A DNA stretch of 64,000 nucleotides from the NCBI GenBank assembly GCA_964636495.1, contig CAZWSL010000012.1:1-64000 (forward strand), in the 5' to 3' direction. The position numbers and the translations under genes are program-made. Numbering within the stretch: position 1 is the stretch's first letter; every line of letters starts with the position of its first letter. The DNA comes from Desulfobacula sp964636495 (GTDB taxonomy: Bacteria; Desulfobacterota; Desulfobacteria; Desulfobacterales; Desulfobacteraceae). The notes under the pieces were generated by a model, which was not told the origin of the DNA, ran no database searches, and worked only from the letters and a program-made list of their open reading frames with translations. Below, in pieces: positions 41,270-50,235 of the stretch.

Positions 41270-42703
41270 TTAAAACATACCGCGGACAGATTTTAACAGC
41301 TTCAGTAATGAGCCTCTACCGGTCCCTCTGCCAAGTTCCAGTCCGGTGATTACCACTCTGTTTGTCACACGGATGCGGTCGCCCCAGATTCCTGAATCCC
41401 GGTATCCCCATAGATCATGGATGACATAGGGTTTGTCCATGACATTTCCGAGATAGAGCATGATATGGCCTTTCATATATAGGAGGCTTGCAGCCGGCAG
41501 GCCTGATGATATCACTGAAGCCCGGCGTTCATGTTCCGGGAGTGGGGTATCAAAGGTTACCAGATCCCGGCCCACACGGGCCTGGGCAGCAGAATTTCTC
41601 GGAAGTTGAATACCCACGGTTGAAAAAACCGACTGAATGAACTGTGAACAGTCCTGATTTCCGTGGGAACCACCCCATCCATAGGGGACATTGAGCATTT
41701 CAAAGGCCTGTTCGATAATGTGACGCCGGGTATAGGGCAGACTTCCCCGGACAATCTCTCCGGCCTTGAGATACCCTGTTTGCATTTCAAGCTGACCGCT
41801 CTTGAGCCTGAAGGGCAGCATCACTGCCGCACAATCAGGCTGGGAGATGTCAAGAAGTTTGAACCGCGTACCCATTCTCACAAAACCAGCGTACCGGGTC
41901 ATGGCTCTGTCCCGGTAGAGACTGGCCTTTGCCCGGATAACCGTTACAAAGGGAGTTTTTTTGATGTCCTCCAGAATTTCCTGCCGGCAGAGGGCTGTCT
42001 GATCAGCCCTGACCCATCCGTCACTGGCAGGTCCTTTCACCCAGAACCATTGACCGTCAATGCTCTGGTGCAGGATTGCAACTGCTGTTCCAATGTCCAG
42101 ACCATTGTTCTGCAGCCTGTCAAAATCAATATCTCCAGCCTCTTTGTAAAGGGGAGCAGGGGTGGGCAGCAGCCTCTGATCTGCAGCTGCCGTTATCAGG
42201 CCCCATTTTGCCGGCACCCGGGCGGGGATGACCGGCAGATTCATTTTCTGTTCCAGATCAGCAAAAAATTCAGGGGGGGCAGGACGTCCGTCTGCTCTGT
42301 AGTAACGTCTGCTGTCGCGGAAACGGACCAGCCAGCGCCTGATATCGGATACGATTCTGCTGCCTTCAAAGGTATCAGGCAGGCGTGCGATATCCCTGGT
42401 CAGCTCGAGTCTCTCCCGGATATCCTGATTCAGGGCCTGAATTTCTCTCCTGTTCAGAATGATCCGGTCAGGTTCATTGATCTGTCCGATCCAGAAACCC
42501 GCTGTTTTCATTTCAGGCTGGATTGACGGCTGTATCGTCGGGGCAACCCAATAGGTTTTTTCTGTTACAGGCCTGAGAAGTGAGCAGCCGGTCAGTCCTG
42601 TCAGGCAGAAGGCGGTAAGGAGGGTGCACACCAGGACAGCAGGCAGATGCAGAAAAGTTTTAGCAGCGGAACCGGATAATCTGACTGGATATATGTTATA
42701 CAC
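41270..42703 (-). CDS. NlpC/P60 lipoprotein with SH3-like domains
   Basis: A 477-residue envelope protein. A hydrophobic stretch ending 'FCLTGLTGCSLLRP' is a lipoprotein signal with Cys40. The middle has two SH3b-like regions ('GWVRADQTALCRQEIL', 'YRDRAMTRYAGFVRMGTRFKLL'). The NlpC/P60 domain has catalytic Cys in 'GNQDCSQFIQSVF' within 'YGWGGSHG', and candidate His in 'MKGHIMLYLG' and 'YVIHDLWG'. It should cut peptidoglycan stem peptides, as gamma-D-Glu-diaminopimelate endopeptidases do. It is the YcfI/Spr-like fold with a long N-terminal part. It lies 8 bp downstream of the phosphotransferase gene. Confidence 0.87.
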   Translation of the reverse strand: MYNIYPVRLSGSAAKTFLHLPAVLVCTLLTAFCLTGLTGCSLLRPVTEKTYWVAPTIQPSIQPEMKTAGFWIGQINEPDRIILNRREIQALNQDIRERLELTRDIARLPDTFEGSRIVSDIRRWLVRFRDSRRYYRADGRPAPPEFFADLEQKMNLPVIPARVPAKWGLITAAADQRLLPTPAPLYKEAGDIDFDRLQNNGLDIGTAVAILHQSIDGQWFWVKGPASDGWVRADQTALCRQEILEDIKKTPFVTVIRAKASLYRDRAMTRYAGFVRMGTRFKLLDISQPDCAAVMLPFRLKSGQLEMQTGYLKAGEIVRGSLPYTRRHIIEQAFEMLNVPYGWGGSHGNQDCSQFIQSVFSTVGIQLPRNSAAQARVGRDLVTFDTPLPEHERRASVISSGLPAASLLYMKGHIMLYLGNVMDKPYVIHDLWGYRDSGIWGDRIRVTNRVVITGLELGRGTGRGSLLKLLKSVRGMF

Positions 42704-42711
42704 AGGACACC

Positions 42712-43659
42712 TTAATCGTATTTAAATGTTAATTCAATAAAAGAAGAGATACTCATTTCATGTATCTGATCTGCAAGGCTTGACAGTTCAAGGTATGAAT
42801 CCTTTTTTTTCTCATCAGGATTTTTGATATTATACTGCCTGAACCGCCAGAATGAAGCTGCAACAGCTGCATATTCAATAAAGTTTTTCAATTGTTTCCG
42901 TTCTTGATTATTTAATGCTGTACATGATTGATATCCCTGGATTAATTCTGATATTTTATTATAATCAATGATACCGTTTTTAGAGCAGCATCCTATAATA
43001 CACATGCCGATATCAAATAGTGGATAATACCTGCACGCATCTTCAAAGTCCAGCACAGCAACCAGGTTTCCATTTGAAAACAATAAATTATCCCGGAAAA
43101 TATCACCATGAATGAATCCTCTTTTTACTGAATCGTTAATTGATATTTCAAGAAATTGTTTCTTCTCTTTCAACCACAGAAGATAGGGATGCTGAAAACC
43201 AGATTCCAGTGTCTGTTCAAATGCATCCAAACCAAATGGAAAAGAATCAGACATCTGTTTAATCACAGGGGTATCATGTAGCTTTGCCATAGCCTGTCCC
43301 ACCTGTTTCAGCATATTTGAATCCAACTCTTTTACCATTTCACCATCCAGGTATTGCTTCACGTAGACGGGTTTGTCTGACAGCATAATATAGCCGGACC
43401 CTTTCTCTGTCCGTATCAGACGGCTGGCAGGAAATGATTTTGATTCAAGATAACTCAATATCCCGGTCAATGTATGAATTTCTCTGGTGTTTTTTTCATC
43501 ACAGATTGTTAATATATATTTTCCCTTATCTGTTTCAACGGTAAAGCTTGAGTTGGCCTGCCCCCCCTTCAGGACAGAGATCCGGATCAGATCACCCATA
43601 TCATAATTGTTAAGGATCTGGTTTAAGTCATCATCAGATAAACGCGTATATTCAGCCAT
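42712..43659 (-). CDS. Phosphotransferase (APH/homoserine kinase type II-like)
   Basis: A protein-kinase-like small-molecule kinase of about 315 residues. 'ISVLKGGQANSSFTVETDKGKYIL' is the nucleotide-loop region, 'VKRGFIHGDIFRDNLLF' is the HGD-x4-N catalytic loop, and 'VAVLDFEDACRYYPLFDIG' holds the metal Asp. This is the ThrB2/choline-kinase group. The start is ATG 43659 behind GAGGAT; the longer 43704 start would overlap the rhombosortase. The substrate, homoserine or an amino alcohol, is not resolved. It lies 4 bp downstream of the rhombosortase. Confidence 0.85.
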   Translation of the reverse strand: MAEYTRLSDDDLNQILNNYDMGDLIRISVLKGGQANSSFTVETDKGKYILTICDEKNTREIHTLTGILSYLESKSFPASRLIRTEKGSGYIMLSDKPVYVKQYLDGEMVKELDSNMLKQVGQAMAKLHDTPVIKQMSDSFPFGLDAFEQTLESGFQHPYLLWLKEKKQFLEISINDSVKRGFIHGDIFRDNLLFSNGNLVAVLDFEDACRYYPLFDIGMCIIGCCSKNGIIDYNKISELIQGYQSCTALNNQERKQLKNFIEYAAVAASFWRFRQYNIKNPDEKKKDSYLELSSLADQIHEMSISSFIELTFKYD

Positions 43660-43663
43660 TACA

Positions 43664-44353
43664 TTATCCTCTTTTTGATATCCTCTGTTGAATGGCAGTG
43701 ACAAGCAGATGTACCTGCTCTTTCAGTTCTGAAGAAGCAGACAGCCCGCCATCCCCGGCAGATGAAGTAAGATCAGTCTGCTTTCTGTAATTCGGGATAT
43801 AGTTGGCCACAAGATAAAAAAAGAGAGCTGTTGAAATACCCGAAAAATGGCTGACAGGCATGGTGACAAACGGCTGGTGCCCCCAGTAGGGCAGCAGGGA
43901 ATCGCTTCTGATCAGCTCTATAACAATCTTAAGAGGGAGAAGAGTGATGATACAGAGAGAGATAATTTTCCAGGAATTTTTCCTGATTTTCATGAGAGCA
44001 GCATAATACAATAAACCGCAGGCAATACCGGACAACCCGCCATAGTAGCGCATATCCGGTTTGAAAACCAGTAGTGTCATGCCAGTGGCAAGGGCTGTCA
44101 GGCAGAATAAAAATAAGAGAAGATAAACATTTTCTCTTTCAATGATCCATGCTGCAGCTGTAAAAGCAAACAGATTATAGACAAGATGGTTGATTGTCAG
44201 ATGAACAAAATGAGAAGAGAACAGTCGCCATACCTCACCACACAGGATTGCCTCCCGGTCAAATATAAAAACTGAGGCGATTTCCGGAAAAACAGAAGAC
44301 AGCATGCAGATAAAAACGATCGATAAAGTCAGTACGGGCAGTTTTTTTATCAT
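43664..44353 (-). CDS. Rhomboid-family intramembrane protease, probable rhombosortase
   Basis: A 229-residue polytopic protein. 'SSHFVHLTINHLVYNLFAF' supplies the rhomboid H-x3-N region. 'YYGGLSGIACGLLYYAAL' holds the catalytic Ser in GxSG, and 'HFSGISTALFFYLV' the His-type helix. The short six-helix form and the linked lipoprotein upstream fit rhombosortase, which removes GlyGly-CTERM sorting signals in Gram-negatives. The catalytic assignment is by pattern only. It starts in a 4-nt overlap (ATGA) with the upstream truncated lipoprotein. A C-terminal 45-residue soluble tail is unusual. Confidence 0.8.
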   Translation of the reverse strand: MIKKLPVLTLSIVFICMLSSVFPEIASVFIFDREAILCGEVWRLFSSHFVHLTINHLVYNLFAFTAAAWIIERENVYLLLFLFCLTALATGMTLLVFKPDMRYYGGLSGIACGLLYYAALMKIRKNSWKIISLCIITLLPLKIVIELIRSDSLLPYWGHQPFVTMPVSHFSGISTALFFYLVANYIPNYRKQTDLTSSAGDGGLSASSELKEQVHLLVTAIQQRISKRG

Positions 44354-44835
44354 TGCCTGTTGTTCTTTTTTGTCCAGTATGTTATTGATGCCACTTCTTC
44401 ACCGGTAAACTGTGTCTGGTCATAGGAAAGAAGGGCTATAACATCAATACCATACATTGTTTTTATCTGGTCCAGGTTTGCAAACCCACCATCACTCCTG
44501 AGGTAGGCCGAAGGGATAATTTCAATTGATTTGACAAAATCATATTGATTAAAATGTTCACTCACCTCTTTCATTAAATTCATCTTGTCAGCTTCTGTAA
44601 GTGCTTGAGTGTAAACCTTATTCTCCGGCACAAAAGCAATACCGACCCTTAACGGGAGTTTTAATCTCGGGATGCCCGGAACTTCTATATAATCCTGCTT
44701 GTCTGGATAAAGATACTGCACAACACTGGTGCTGCGGTGGCGTTTGGACTGGATCCCACAACTTGTTACCAAAGCCAGAATTGTCATTATAAAAATAATC
44801 TGTTTACAGACATTCATCAGTTTCACAGTAACCAT
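44350..44835 (-). CDS. Rhombotarget-type lipoprotein, C-terminally truncated
   Basis: A 161-residue lipoprotein: 'IIFIMTILALVTSC' is the signal with the Cys near residue 26. 'STSVVQYLYPDK', 'LPLRVGIAFVPE', 'SIEIIPSAYLRSDGGFANLDQ' and 'DVIALLSYDQTQF' match what I recall of the rhombotarget lipoprotein family. Normally that family continues past 'YWT' for about 100 residues to a C-terminal GlyGly-CTERM signal. Here it stops at 'YWTKKNNRQ'. The stop overlaps the rhombosortase start by 4 nt. No missing part appears in another frame. It is either a decayed substrate or an altered one. Confidence 0.7.
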   Translation of the reverse strand: MVTVKLMNVCKQIIFIMTILALVTSCGIQSKRHRSTSVVQYLYPDKQDYIEVPGIPRLKLPLRVGIAFVPENKVYTQALTEADKMNLMKEVSEHFNQYDFVKSIEIIPSAYLRSDGGFANLDQIKTMYGIDVIALLSYDQTQFTGEEVASITYWTKKNNRQ

Positions 44836-44913
44836 TGTTTATCTTCTTTCCGCTGAGCGGCATATAATCTGTTCCGGTAATCATAACTCCAACGGATCAG
44901 AACTCTCCCTGTT

Positions 44914-45465
44914 TCAAGATTTCACTCCTGCCTGTTTGAACGTCTGCGAAGAACTGTTATCTGCTTTGAATCCTTTATGAAAGGTAACCATACCCCGGGG
45001 AGTATGCCTGCCAAAAGAGAGGGTGAAGAACACCTCCGGCGGAACATCCTCCAGCACAAGGGATGAAGGGTTCTTGAATCCGAATTTTATATAGAAATCA
45101 GGGTGTCCCACCACACAGCAGCCTGCAGCACCCATTTTATTCAGTTGTGACAGCCCTTCTTGAACCAGTGCTGTGCCAATGCCCTGCCGGTGATACTCGG
45201 GCAATACGGAAACAGGGCCAAGTCCATACCAGTTCACTGTTCCATCAGAAACAGATACTGGTGAGAATGCAATATGACCGATGATATCACTCTCCAGCTC
45301 CGCCACCAGGGATAGCGTCAGTGCTCCGGCTTTTCGCAGAGCCTTGATAATGAAATGTTCTGTATTGTTACTGATTTCCAGTGTTTTAAAGGCAGCAGCC
45401 GTCACCTCGGTTATGCCGTCAATGTCAGATTCTGCCTCAATCCTTATGATTATATCCGGGTTCAT
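44914..45465 (-). CDS. GNAT-family N-acetyltransferase (YhbS-like)
   Basis: A 183-residue acetyl-CoA-dependent transferase. The pantetheine-binding region is 'VLPEYHRQGIGTALVQEGL' (motif A, R-x2-G-x-G/A). The N-terminus 'IIRIEAESDIDGITEVTAAAF' and the later 'VGHPDFYIKFGF' fit the YhbS group. The substrate is unknown. It stands alone, 78 bp before the rhombotarget-like gene on the same strand, with the dispersed-repeat copy at 45512-45577 upstream. Confidence 0.9.
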   Translation of the reverse strand: MNPDIIIRIEAESDIDGITEVTAAAFKTLEISNNTEHFIIKALRKAGALTLSLVAELESDIIGHIAFSPVSVSDGTVNWYGLGPVSVLPEYHRQGIGTALVQEGLSQLNKMGAAGCCVVGHPDFYIKFGFKNPSSLVLEDVPPEVFFTLSFGRHTPRGMVTFHKGFKADNSSSQTFKQAGVKS

Positions 45466-45511
45466 GGTTTTTTCCTGTATATCATTTTTATCTGTTCTTC
45501 TATTTTTTATA

Positions 45512-45577
45512 GGGATTTTTGCATAATGCTCAATTTTGCTATGGTGCAGGGCAGATGGAAATTATAACCAAAGGAAT
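45512..45577. repeat. Dispersed-repeat copy (66 bp)
   Basis: These 66 bp begin GGGATTTTTGCATAATGC and align without gaps to 11338-11403 with about 12 mismatches. Shared stretches include GCATAATGCT, ATGGxAATTATAACC and AGGAAT. Only the left end is present; no matching right end was found before the aldehyde dehydrogenase stop. Confidence 0.65.
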
Positions 45578-45687
45578 GCCTCCAGCACCTGGATGATCAT
45601 TAAATTGCTTGATTATTGCATTACTGCCTGCCAGGAAACGATCAGAAAATTCCGGAAACAGTGTCAACCACCCCAGTTTTAAACAGT

Positions 45688-47121
45688 CTATCGTAATGAA
45701 ATTCCGCCGAGTTTGGTTTCAAGATACTCATCAAGTCCTTCAGAAGCCCCTTCTCTTCCTATACCGCTGTCTTTCATTCCACCAAAGGGCGCAGAGGCGG
45801 CTGTCGGATTAATGTCATTGATTCCGATAATACCGAATCTTAATCCTTCAAACAGCTTCATGGCCATTTTTAAATTTTCTGTATAAATGTAAGCGGCAAG
45901 ACCGTAATTTGTGTCGTTGGCTCTCTCTAAAAGTTCATTTTCATCTTTATAAGCGATAATTGGCGCAACAGGACCAAAGGTTTCCTCCCTGTAAATACGC
46001 ATGGACTCTTCAACATTATCCAGGATCGTGGGGCTGTAGAAAAAACCGTTTTCAAATCCATCTGATTTTATCCTGTAACCGCCGGCAATCAAGGTGGCCC
46101 CTTTGTCAACAGCGTCACGGACCTGTCTGTCGACTTTATTAAGAGCCATATCATTAACAAGGGGGCCTATGGATACACCAGGCTCGAAACCTGAACCGGG
46201 TTTCATTTTTTTCACACTGGCTGTCAATACTTCCAAGAATGCATCTTTCATCTCTTCATGAACAAAAATTCGATTGGGACAGATACATGCCTGGCCGGTA
46301 TTTAAAAATTTTACCAGGGACAATCCCTTGGCTGCAATCCGTGGATCAGCGTCTCTGCACACAATAAAAGGGGCATGCCCGCCCAGTTCAAGGGAAATGC
46401 GTTTCATGTTTTTTGCTGATTTTTGTGCCAGCATTTTCCCGATTCTGGTGGAACCGGTGAATGTAATTTTTCTGACCCTCGGATCAGAAACAAATATTTC
46501 ACCCACTGGTGCCGGGTCTTCTGCAGTTACCAGGTTTGCAACACCATCGGGTAATCCGGCTTTTTCCAGCAGCTTGAAAACTTCTATTGCACACATAGGT
46601 GTTGCCTCTGCAGGTTTGAGGACAATCGTACAGCCGGCAGCCAGTGCAGGAGCAACTTTCCGGGTAATCATTGAAACTGGATAATTCCAGGGTGTAACAG
46701 CGGCAACCACACCCACGGGTTGCTTTAGAACCATGAACCGCTGGTCAGATCTGGCAGAAGGAATGGTCCGTCCGTAATTTCTTTTGGCCTCCTCGGCAAA
46801 CCAGAGCAGAAAATCTGCACCGTATTTTACTTCGTTCCGGGCAGCCTGTAACGGTTTGCCCTGTTCTTCGGTCATGACAGCGGCCAGAGATTCCAGGTTT
46901 TCCATCATGAGTTGATATGCCCTGTATAAAAATCCGGATCTCTGGTGAGCCGTCTGTGTTGACCATGTTTGAAATGCTTTATCTGCAGCTGTGATGGCTG
47001 AAAGGATTTCCGCCTCTCCGCCATCTGGAATTGCTCCAATGACTTCTCCGGTTGCAGGGTTGTAAACCTTGAATTCTTTCAAGCTGTCTGCTGTTATCCA
47101 TTTCCCGTTGATAAACATCAA
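45688..47121 (-). CDS. NAD(P)-dependent aldehyde dehydrogenase, succinate-semialdehyde dehydrogenase-like
   Basis: A 477-residue enzyme of the ALDH superfamily. Catalytic Cys is in 'FLNTGQACICPNRIFV', the general-base Glu in 'ISLELGGHAPFIV', and 'AAVTPWNYPVSMITRKVAPALAAG' and 'ITFTGSTRIGKML' bind cofactor. The pattern 'APFGGMKDSGIGREGASEGLDEYLE' is like GabD/SSADH. Glutarate- or malonate-semialdehyde are alternatives. Length is normal. It is followed downstream by the repeat-bearing gap and GNAT gene, and lies near amino-acid-related genes. Confidence 0.9.
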   Translation of the reverse strand: MMFINGKWITADSLKEFKVYNPATGEVIGAIPDGGEAEILSAITAADKAFQTWSTQTAHQRSGFLYRAYQLMMENLESLAAVMTEEQGKPLQAARNEVKYGADFLLWFAEEAKRNYGRTIPSARSDQRFMVLKQPVGVVAAVTPWNYPVSMITRKVAPALAAGCTIVLKPAEATPMCAIEVFKLLEKAGLPDGVANLVTAEDPAPVGEIFVSDPRVRKITFTGSTRIGKMLAQKSAKNMKRISLELGGHAPFIVCRDADPRIAAKGLSLVKFLNTGQACICPNRIFVHEEMKDAFLEVLTASVKKMKPGSGFEPGVSIGPLVNDMALNKVDRQVRDAVDKGATLIAGGYRIKSDGFENGFFYSPTILDNVEESMRIYREETFGPVAPIIAYKDENELLERANDTNYGLAAYIYTENLKMAMKLFEGLRFGIIGINDINPTAASAPFGGMKDSGIGREGASEGLDEYLETKLGGISLR

Positions 47122-47261
47122 ATTGTCTCCAGTCTGTTATGCATTTTTGAATAAAGTTTTATACCGGGTTTACCAGGCAGGTGTCATGTTTTTTTCATTT
47201 TTTTCCGGTTTTTGGTCCAGATCAGTCACGCAGCTTTTTGGCATCGCCTGAAATGTTCTGT

Positions 47262-47750
47262 TTATATTACCGGCTCTTCAAATCTGTTTAATTCTACATT
47301 CTTCCGGACATGGTGCGGTTTAAAAATACGACCATTCATCACGATATAGATGCCGGACTCAAGAATCTGAACAGCAGTGACGGCGCATCCTATATTGAAT
47401 ACCGCATCACTGTCCCGGAACTGGGCAGGATACATTGAGCCGGTCATGACGATGGTTTTACCTGAAATGTTTTTAAGTGCCTTTGCCGTATCAACCATGG
47501 TATCGGTGCCGTGAGTGATAACAACTCTTTCAAACTGAGTAGATTTCACTTTCTGCCTTATCAGTTCACGGTCTTTATCTGTGAAATCGAGACTGTCTTT
47601 TCTGATAATAGATTCTACATCGTAGTCCAGAACAACATTAGCACGCTCCAGAACCCCTTTTGCCTGTGGATCTCCAACCTGATATTCTGACTTCTGATCA
47701 AAGTAGATCTTGTCAATGGTACCGCCTGTGGTAAAAATTTTAATTTTCAT
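47262..47750 (-). CDS. Single-domain asparaginase-like protein
   Basis: A 162-residue protein corresponding to only the N-terminal domain of L-asparaginase. 'KIFTTGGTIDKIYFD' has the first catalytic Thr motif and 'VVITHGTDTMVDTA' the second Thr-Asp motif. The C-terminal dimer domain of about 150 residues is missing. I recall a widespread family of such short stand-alone proteins, so this may be a complete gene, not a fragment. It ends cleanly with TAA in a region with no continuation. Activity as asparaginase is not certain. Confidence 0.8.
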   Translation of the reverse strand: MKIKIFTTGGTIDKIYFDQKSEYQVGDPQAKGVLERANVVLDYDVESIIRKDSLDFTDKDRELIRQKVKSTQFERVVITHGTDTMVDTAKALKNISGKTIVMTGSMYPAQFRDSDAVFNIGCAVTAVQILESGIYIVMNGRIFKPHHVRKNVELNRFEEPVI

Positions 47751-47832
47751 CTTCTCTTTTTCCAGTACTTACATTTGAGTTCAGGGGTAAGTATAACCTC
47801 TACAGCACAAATTGGCAATTGGTATATGCAAA

Positions 47833-47877
47833 GAGATCTCTGCATAATAACAAAATTGAGCTTGATGCAAATATCTC
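47833..47877. repeat. Compact inverted copy of the dispersed repeat
   Basis: GAGATCTCTGCATAATAAC opens the element, and the far end on the other strand reads GAGATATTTGCATCAAGC. The arms also pair through ACAAAATTGAGC/GCTCAATTTTG-like sequence, giving a 45-bp imperfect palindrome. It lies 82 bp upstream of the asparaginase-like gene. Confidence 0.65.
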
Positions 47878-47934
47878 ACAAATTGATCCCTGCTATACGA
47901 TCCTGCCTGATACGTCGACTTCTGTTCTGCACCC

Positions 47935-48792
47935 TCACAACTGCACATGAATCATATTGTAAAAGCGAAAGAGACTCACAATTTTAATCTGCCAGATCTG
48001 CTTTCTGGTGAAATCATTCCTGGTGGGGAATTTCGAAAGCATTGGATATTCTTCAATGATTTTGAGTGTATCTACCCACTTTTTAAGACTGGAAGCTCTT
48101 TTCAGATGCCACTTGATAAGTGGAGATGCATCCATTTTGCCGCTTTTCATGATTTTCTTGATTTCCCTGTTTGACCCCCATGCGGGAAGCCATGACATTG
48201 AATCAAATATAAGATGGGATAGAGGATAGATTTCGGCAAGTTTGCAGAACAGGATCTCAACTTCCCGGGCATTGAAGTACATCAGTACCCCTGCAGCCAT
48301 GAACAGAATGGAACGGCCTTCAGTCCACCGGGATATGTCATCAATCCAGGTGAAATCAAAAATGGATTTAGCAATCGTGATTTCACGTTCCAGGTCAGGA
48401 ATAAGTTTCTCCTGAATCAGCTTCTGCCGCATGGCAACGACATCTGGAAGGTCTATATTGATCCAGATAACCGTTCCATTGTCAATTCGCTGAAAAGTGG
48501 TGTCCAGACCCGCTCCAATATTTATCACAACCGCCCGGCTGTTATCTGCAAGAAATGCTTTAGTGATGTTGTCGAAGTTGTACGTCCGGATAGCCCATAC
48601 ACTTTGATGATCCGCCAAATGTCCTTTCTCAATCCGGGTGAAATCATAGTCAATGCTTTCCACTATATTTTTAGCATGGATGTCAGATACGATGGGATTG
48701 TCTTTATCTGTCTCCCGGGCTCTTGCCCATAGAGGCAGCATCAAAGTCTCCTGAACCAGACCCAGATCGACCTTAACTCTCTGATTATTCAT
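47935..48792 (-). CDS. Class I SAM-dependent methyltransferase, leucine carboxyl methyltransferase (LCM/Tcmp) family
   Basis: A 285-residue methyltransferase. 'AVVINIGAGLDTTFQRIDNG' is the SAM-binding strand of the LCM group, and 'VIWINIDLPDVVAMRQKLI' follows as motif II. 'ILFMAAGVLMYFNAREVEILF' matches the later 'GVLMYL' block. Bacterial members methylate carboxyl groups in small metabolites or polyketides. The substrate is unknown. It lies 47 bp downstream of the RidA-family gene on the same strand. Confidence 0.88.
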   Translation of the reverse strand: MNNQRVKVDLGLVQETLMLPLWARARETDKDNPIVSDIHAKNIVESIDYDFTRIEKGHLADHQSVWAIRTYNFDNITKAFLADNSRAVVINIGAGLDTTFQRIDNGTVIWINIDLPDVVAMRQKLIQEKLIPDLEREITIAKSIFDFTWIDDISRWTEGRSILFMAAGVLMYFNAREVEILFCKLAEIYPLSHLIFDSMSWLPAWGSNREIKKIMKSGKMDASPLIKWHLKRASSLKKWVDTLKIIEEYPMLSKFPTRNDFTRKQIWQIKIVSLFRFYNMIHVQL

Positions 48793-48839
48793 ATTCCCTC
48801 CATACGTAAAAAAATCAGGCTGTTTTTATGCAGATATGA

Positions 48840-49217
48840 TCATTGAATTTCAGCTATGCATTCTATTTCAACCAGTGCGTCTAATGGATTCTGCTGAATT
48901 GAGATGGTAGTTCTGCTGGGTTTGTGTCCTTCAAACATCTCTTCATAGACTTTATTCATGCCTTTGAAATCATCCATATTCTTCAGATACACTGTTGTTT
49001 TAACAATGTTTTTCAGGGACAGATCCATTCCAGATAAAACAATGGAAAGATTCTTTAAAACCCTTTCAGTTTGTTCTTGAATGGTAATGCCGACCAGTTT
49101 CATTGTTCTGGGATCTAACGGGGTCTGCCCTGAACAGAAAACCAGATTTCCCACTTTCATTGCATGGCAATACGGTCCAATTGCCTCAGGTGCTTCATTA
49201 ATGTTTACCGGTTCCAT
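48840..49217 (-). CDS. RidA/YjgF-family enamine/imine deaminase
   Basis: A 125-residue trimeric-type protein that hydrolyses reactive 2-aminoacrylate and similar imines. 'IGPYCHAMKVGNLVFCSGQTPLDP' is the N-terminal block. The substrate-binding Arg is in 'HKPSRTTISIQQNPLDALVEIECIAEI' (about residue 104). Its neighbours include a B12 protein, a ProC-like reductase and a FAH-family hydrolase, so it may remove imines made in that pathway. Confidence 0.92.
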   Translation of the reverse strand: MEPVNINEAPEAIGPYCHAMKVGNLVFCSGQTPLDPRTMKLVGITIQEQTERVLKNLSIVLSGMDLSLKNIVKTTVYLKNMDDFKGMNKVYEEMFEGHKPSRTTISIQQNPLDALVEIECIAEIQ

Positions 49218-49326
49218 TGAAATTCCTTTAGTTTTGTGTCTGGTATGTGTGAAAGCGTTTCACAATTCTCTCCACCTTCATGATCAGATTGTTTACTACC
49301 TTTTTTCTATTGCAATAGTAAAATGT

Positions 49327-49344
49327 GAGATCTTTGCATAATGC
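49327..49344 (+). repeat. Dispersed-repeat end
   Basis: GAGATCTTTGCATAATGC is identical to the end at 11338-11355, and similarity continues for about 7 bp before ending. It lies between the RidA and SDR genes. No right end was found. Confidence 0.6.
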
Positions 49345-49440
49345 TTGATTTTCGTAATTTTTTAGTACTTTTTAGGGTTGATACTCTCCGGATTTCATCC
49401 AGCTTCACACAATATACAATGAGTGTCCTGCAGCGGAGCC

Positions 49441-50211
49441 CTATTTATCCGGAAGTTTAAGGAACTGCCCAGCAGTTCCACCACCATCTATAGATAAAGC
49501 CTGTCCCGTGATATAAGCTGCCTGCTCTGAGGCTAAAAATGCAAAAAGGTTCGCGATTTCATCTGGTTGAGCATGACGGTTCAAGGGGATACCGGCATTA
49601 ACAGTATCCAGCATTTCCTGTGTATATTCGGCCTTCTGCATAGGAGTCAGGGTGTAGCCCGGACACACAGCGTTGACACGCAGCCACGGTGCCATTTCCA
49701 GTGCCATTGTCTGGGCCATTGAAATGATCCCTGCCTTGGAGGCGTTGTAATCAGCATAGAGGGGGCGGCCTTCTGTACCATTCACCGATGCGGTAAAAAG
49801 CACTACACCTGAACCCTGTTTTTTCATCCGTGTGACAGATTCCTTTGCACATAGAAACATGCCGTCCAGATTCACTCTCAAAACTTTTGACCACTGTTCA
49901 TATTCGATTTCCCAAAATGGTCTTCGGAAACTGATTCCGGCATTTGAAATCAGGATATCAATGCCGCCTATGAGGTCATCAACATGCTCAAATCCGGATC
50001 GCACCTGGTCTGGATCACTGACATCAACACAAACCCCGCCACTCAATTCAGGAATCAAGGATAAGGTTTTATCTAAATTTTCAGGGTCTATATCAAAGAT
50101 AGCGACTTTGGCGCCTTCGCCTGAAAACCGTCGGGCTGCTGCCTGTCCGATTCCGCTGGCTGCTCCGGTAATAACAACCCGTTTGCCCTTTAGATCTGAA
50201 TATATGGCCAT
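49441..50211 (-). CDS. Short-chain dehydrogenase/reductase
   Basis: A 256-residue classical SDR. 'RVVITGAASGIGQAAARRF' is the TGxxxGxG cofactor motif, and 'VAIFDIDPENL' with acidic Asp suggests NAD. 'DILISNAGISFRR' and the catalytic 'FTASVNGTEGRPLYADYNASKAG' (Ser and Tyr-x3-Lys) are intact. 'SIDGGGTAGQF' is the C-terminal block. It lies 24 bp downstream of the B12-binding gene, apparently as the last gene of that cluster. The alcohol or keto substrate is unknown. Confidence 0.93.
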   Translation of the reverse strand: MAIYSDLKGKRVVITGAASGIGQAAARRFSGEGAKVAIFDIDPENLDKTLSLIPELSGGVCVDVSDPDQVRSGFEHVDDLIGGIDILISNAGISFRRPFWEIEYEQWSKVLRVNLDGMFLCAKESVTRMKKQGSGVVLFTASVNGTEGRPLYADYNASKAGIISMAQTMALEMAPWLRVNAVCPGYTLTPMQKAEYTQEMLDTVNAGIPLNRHAQPDEIANLFAFLASEQAAYITGQALSIDGGGTAGQFLKLPDK

Positions 50212-50235
50212 GTTTTCTTCTCCTTTTTTTATTGA

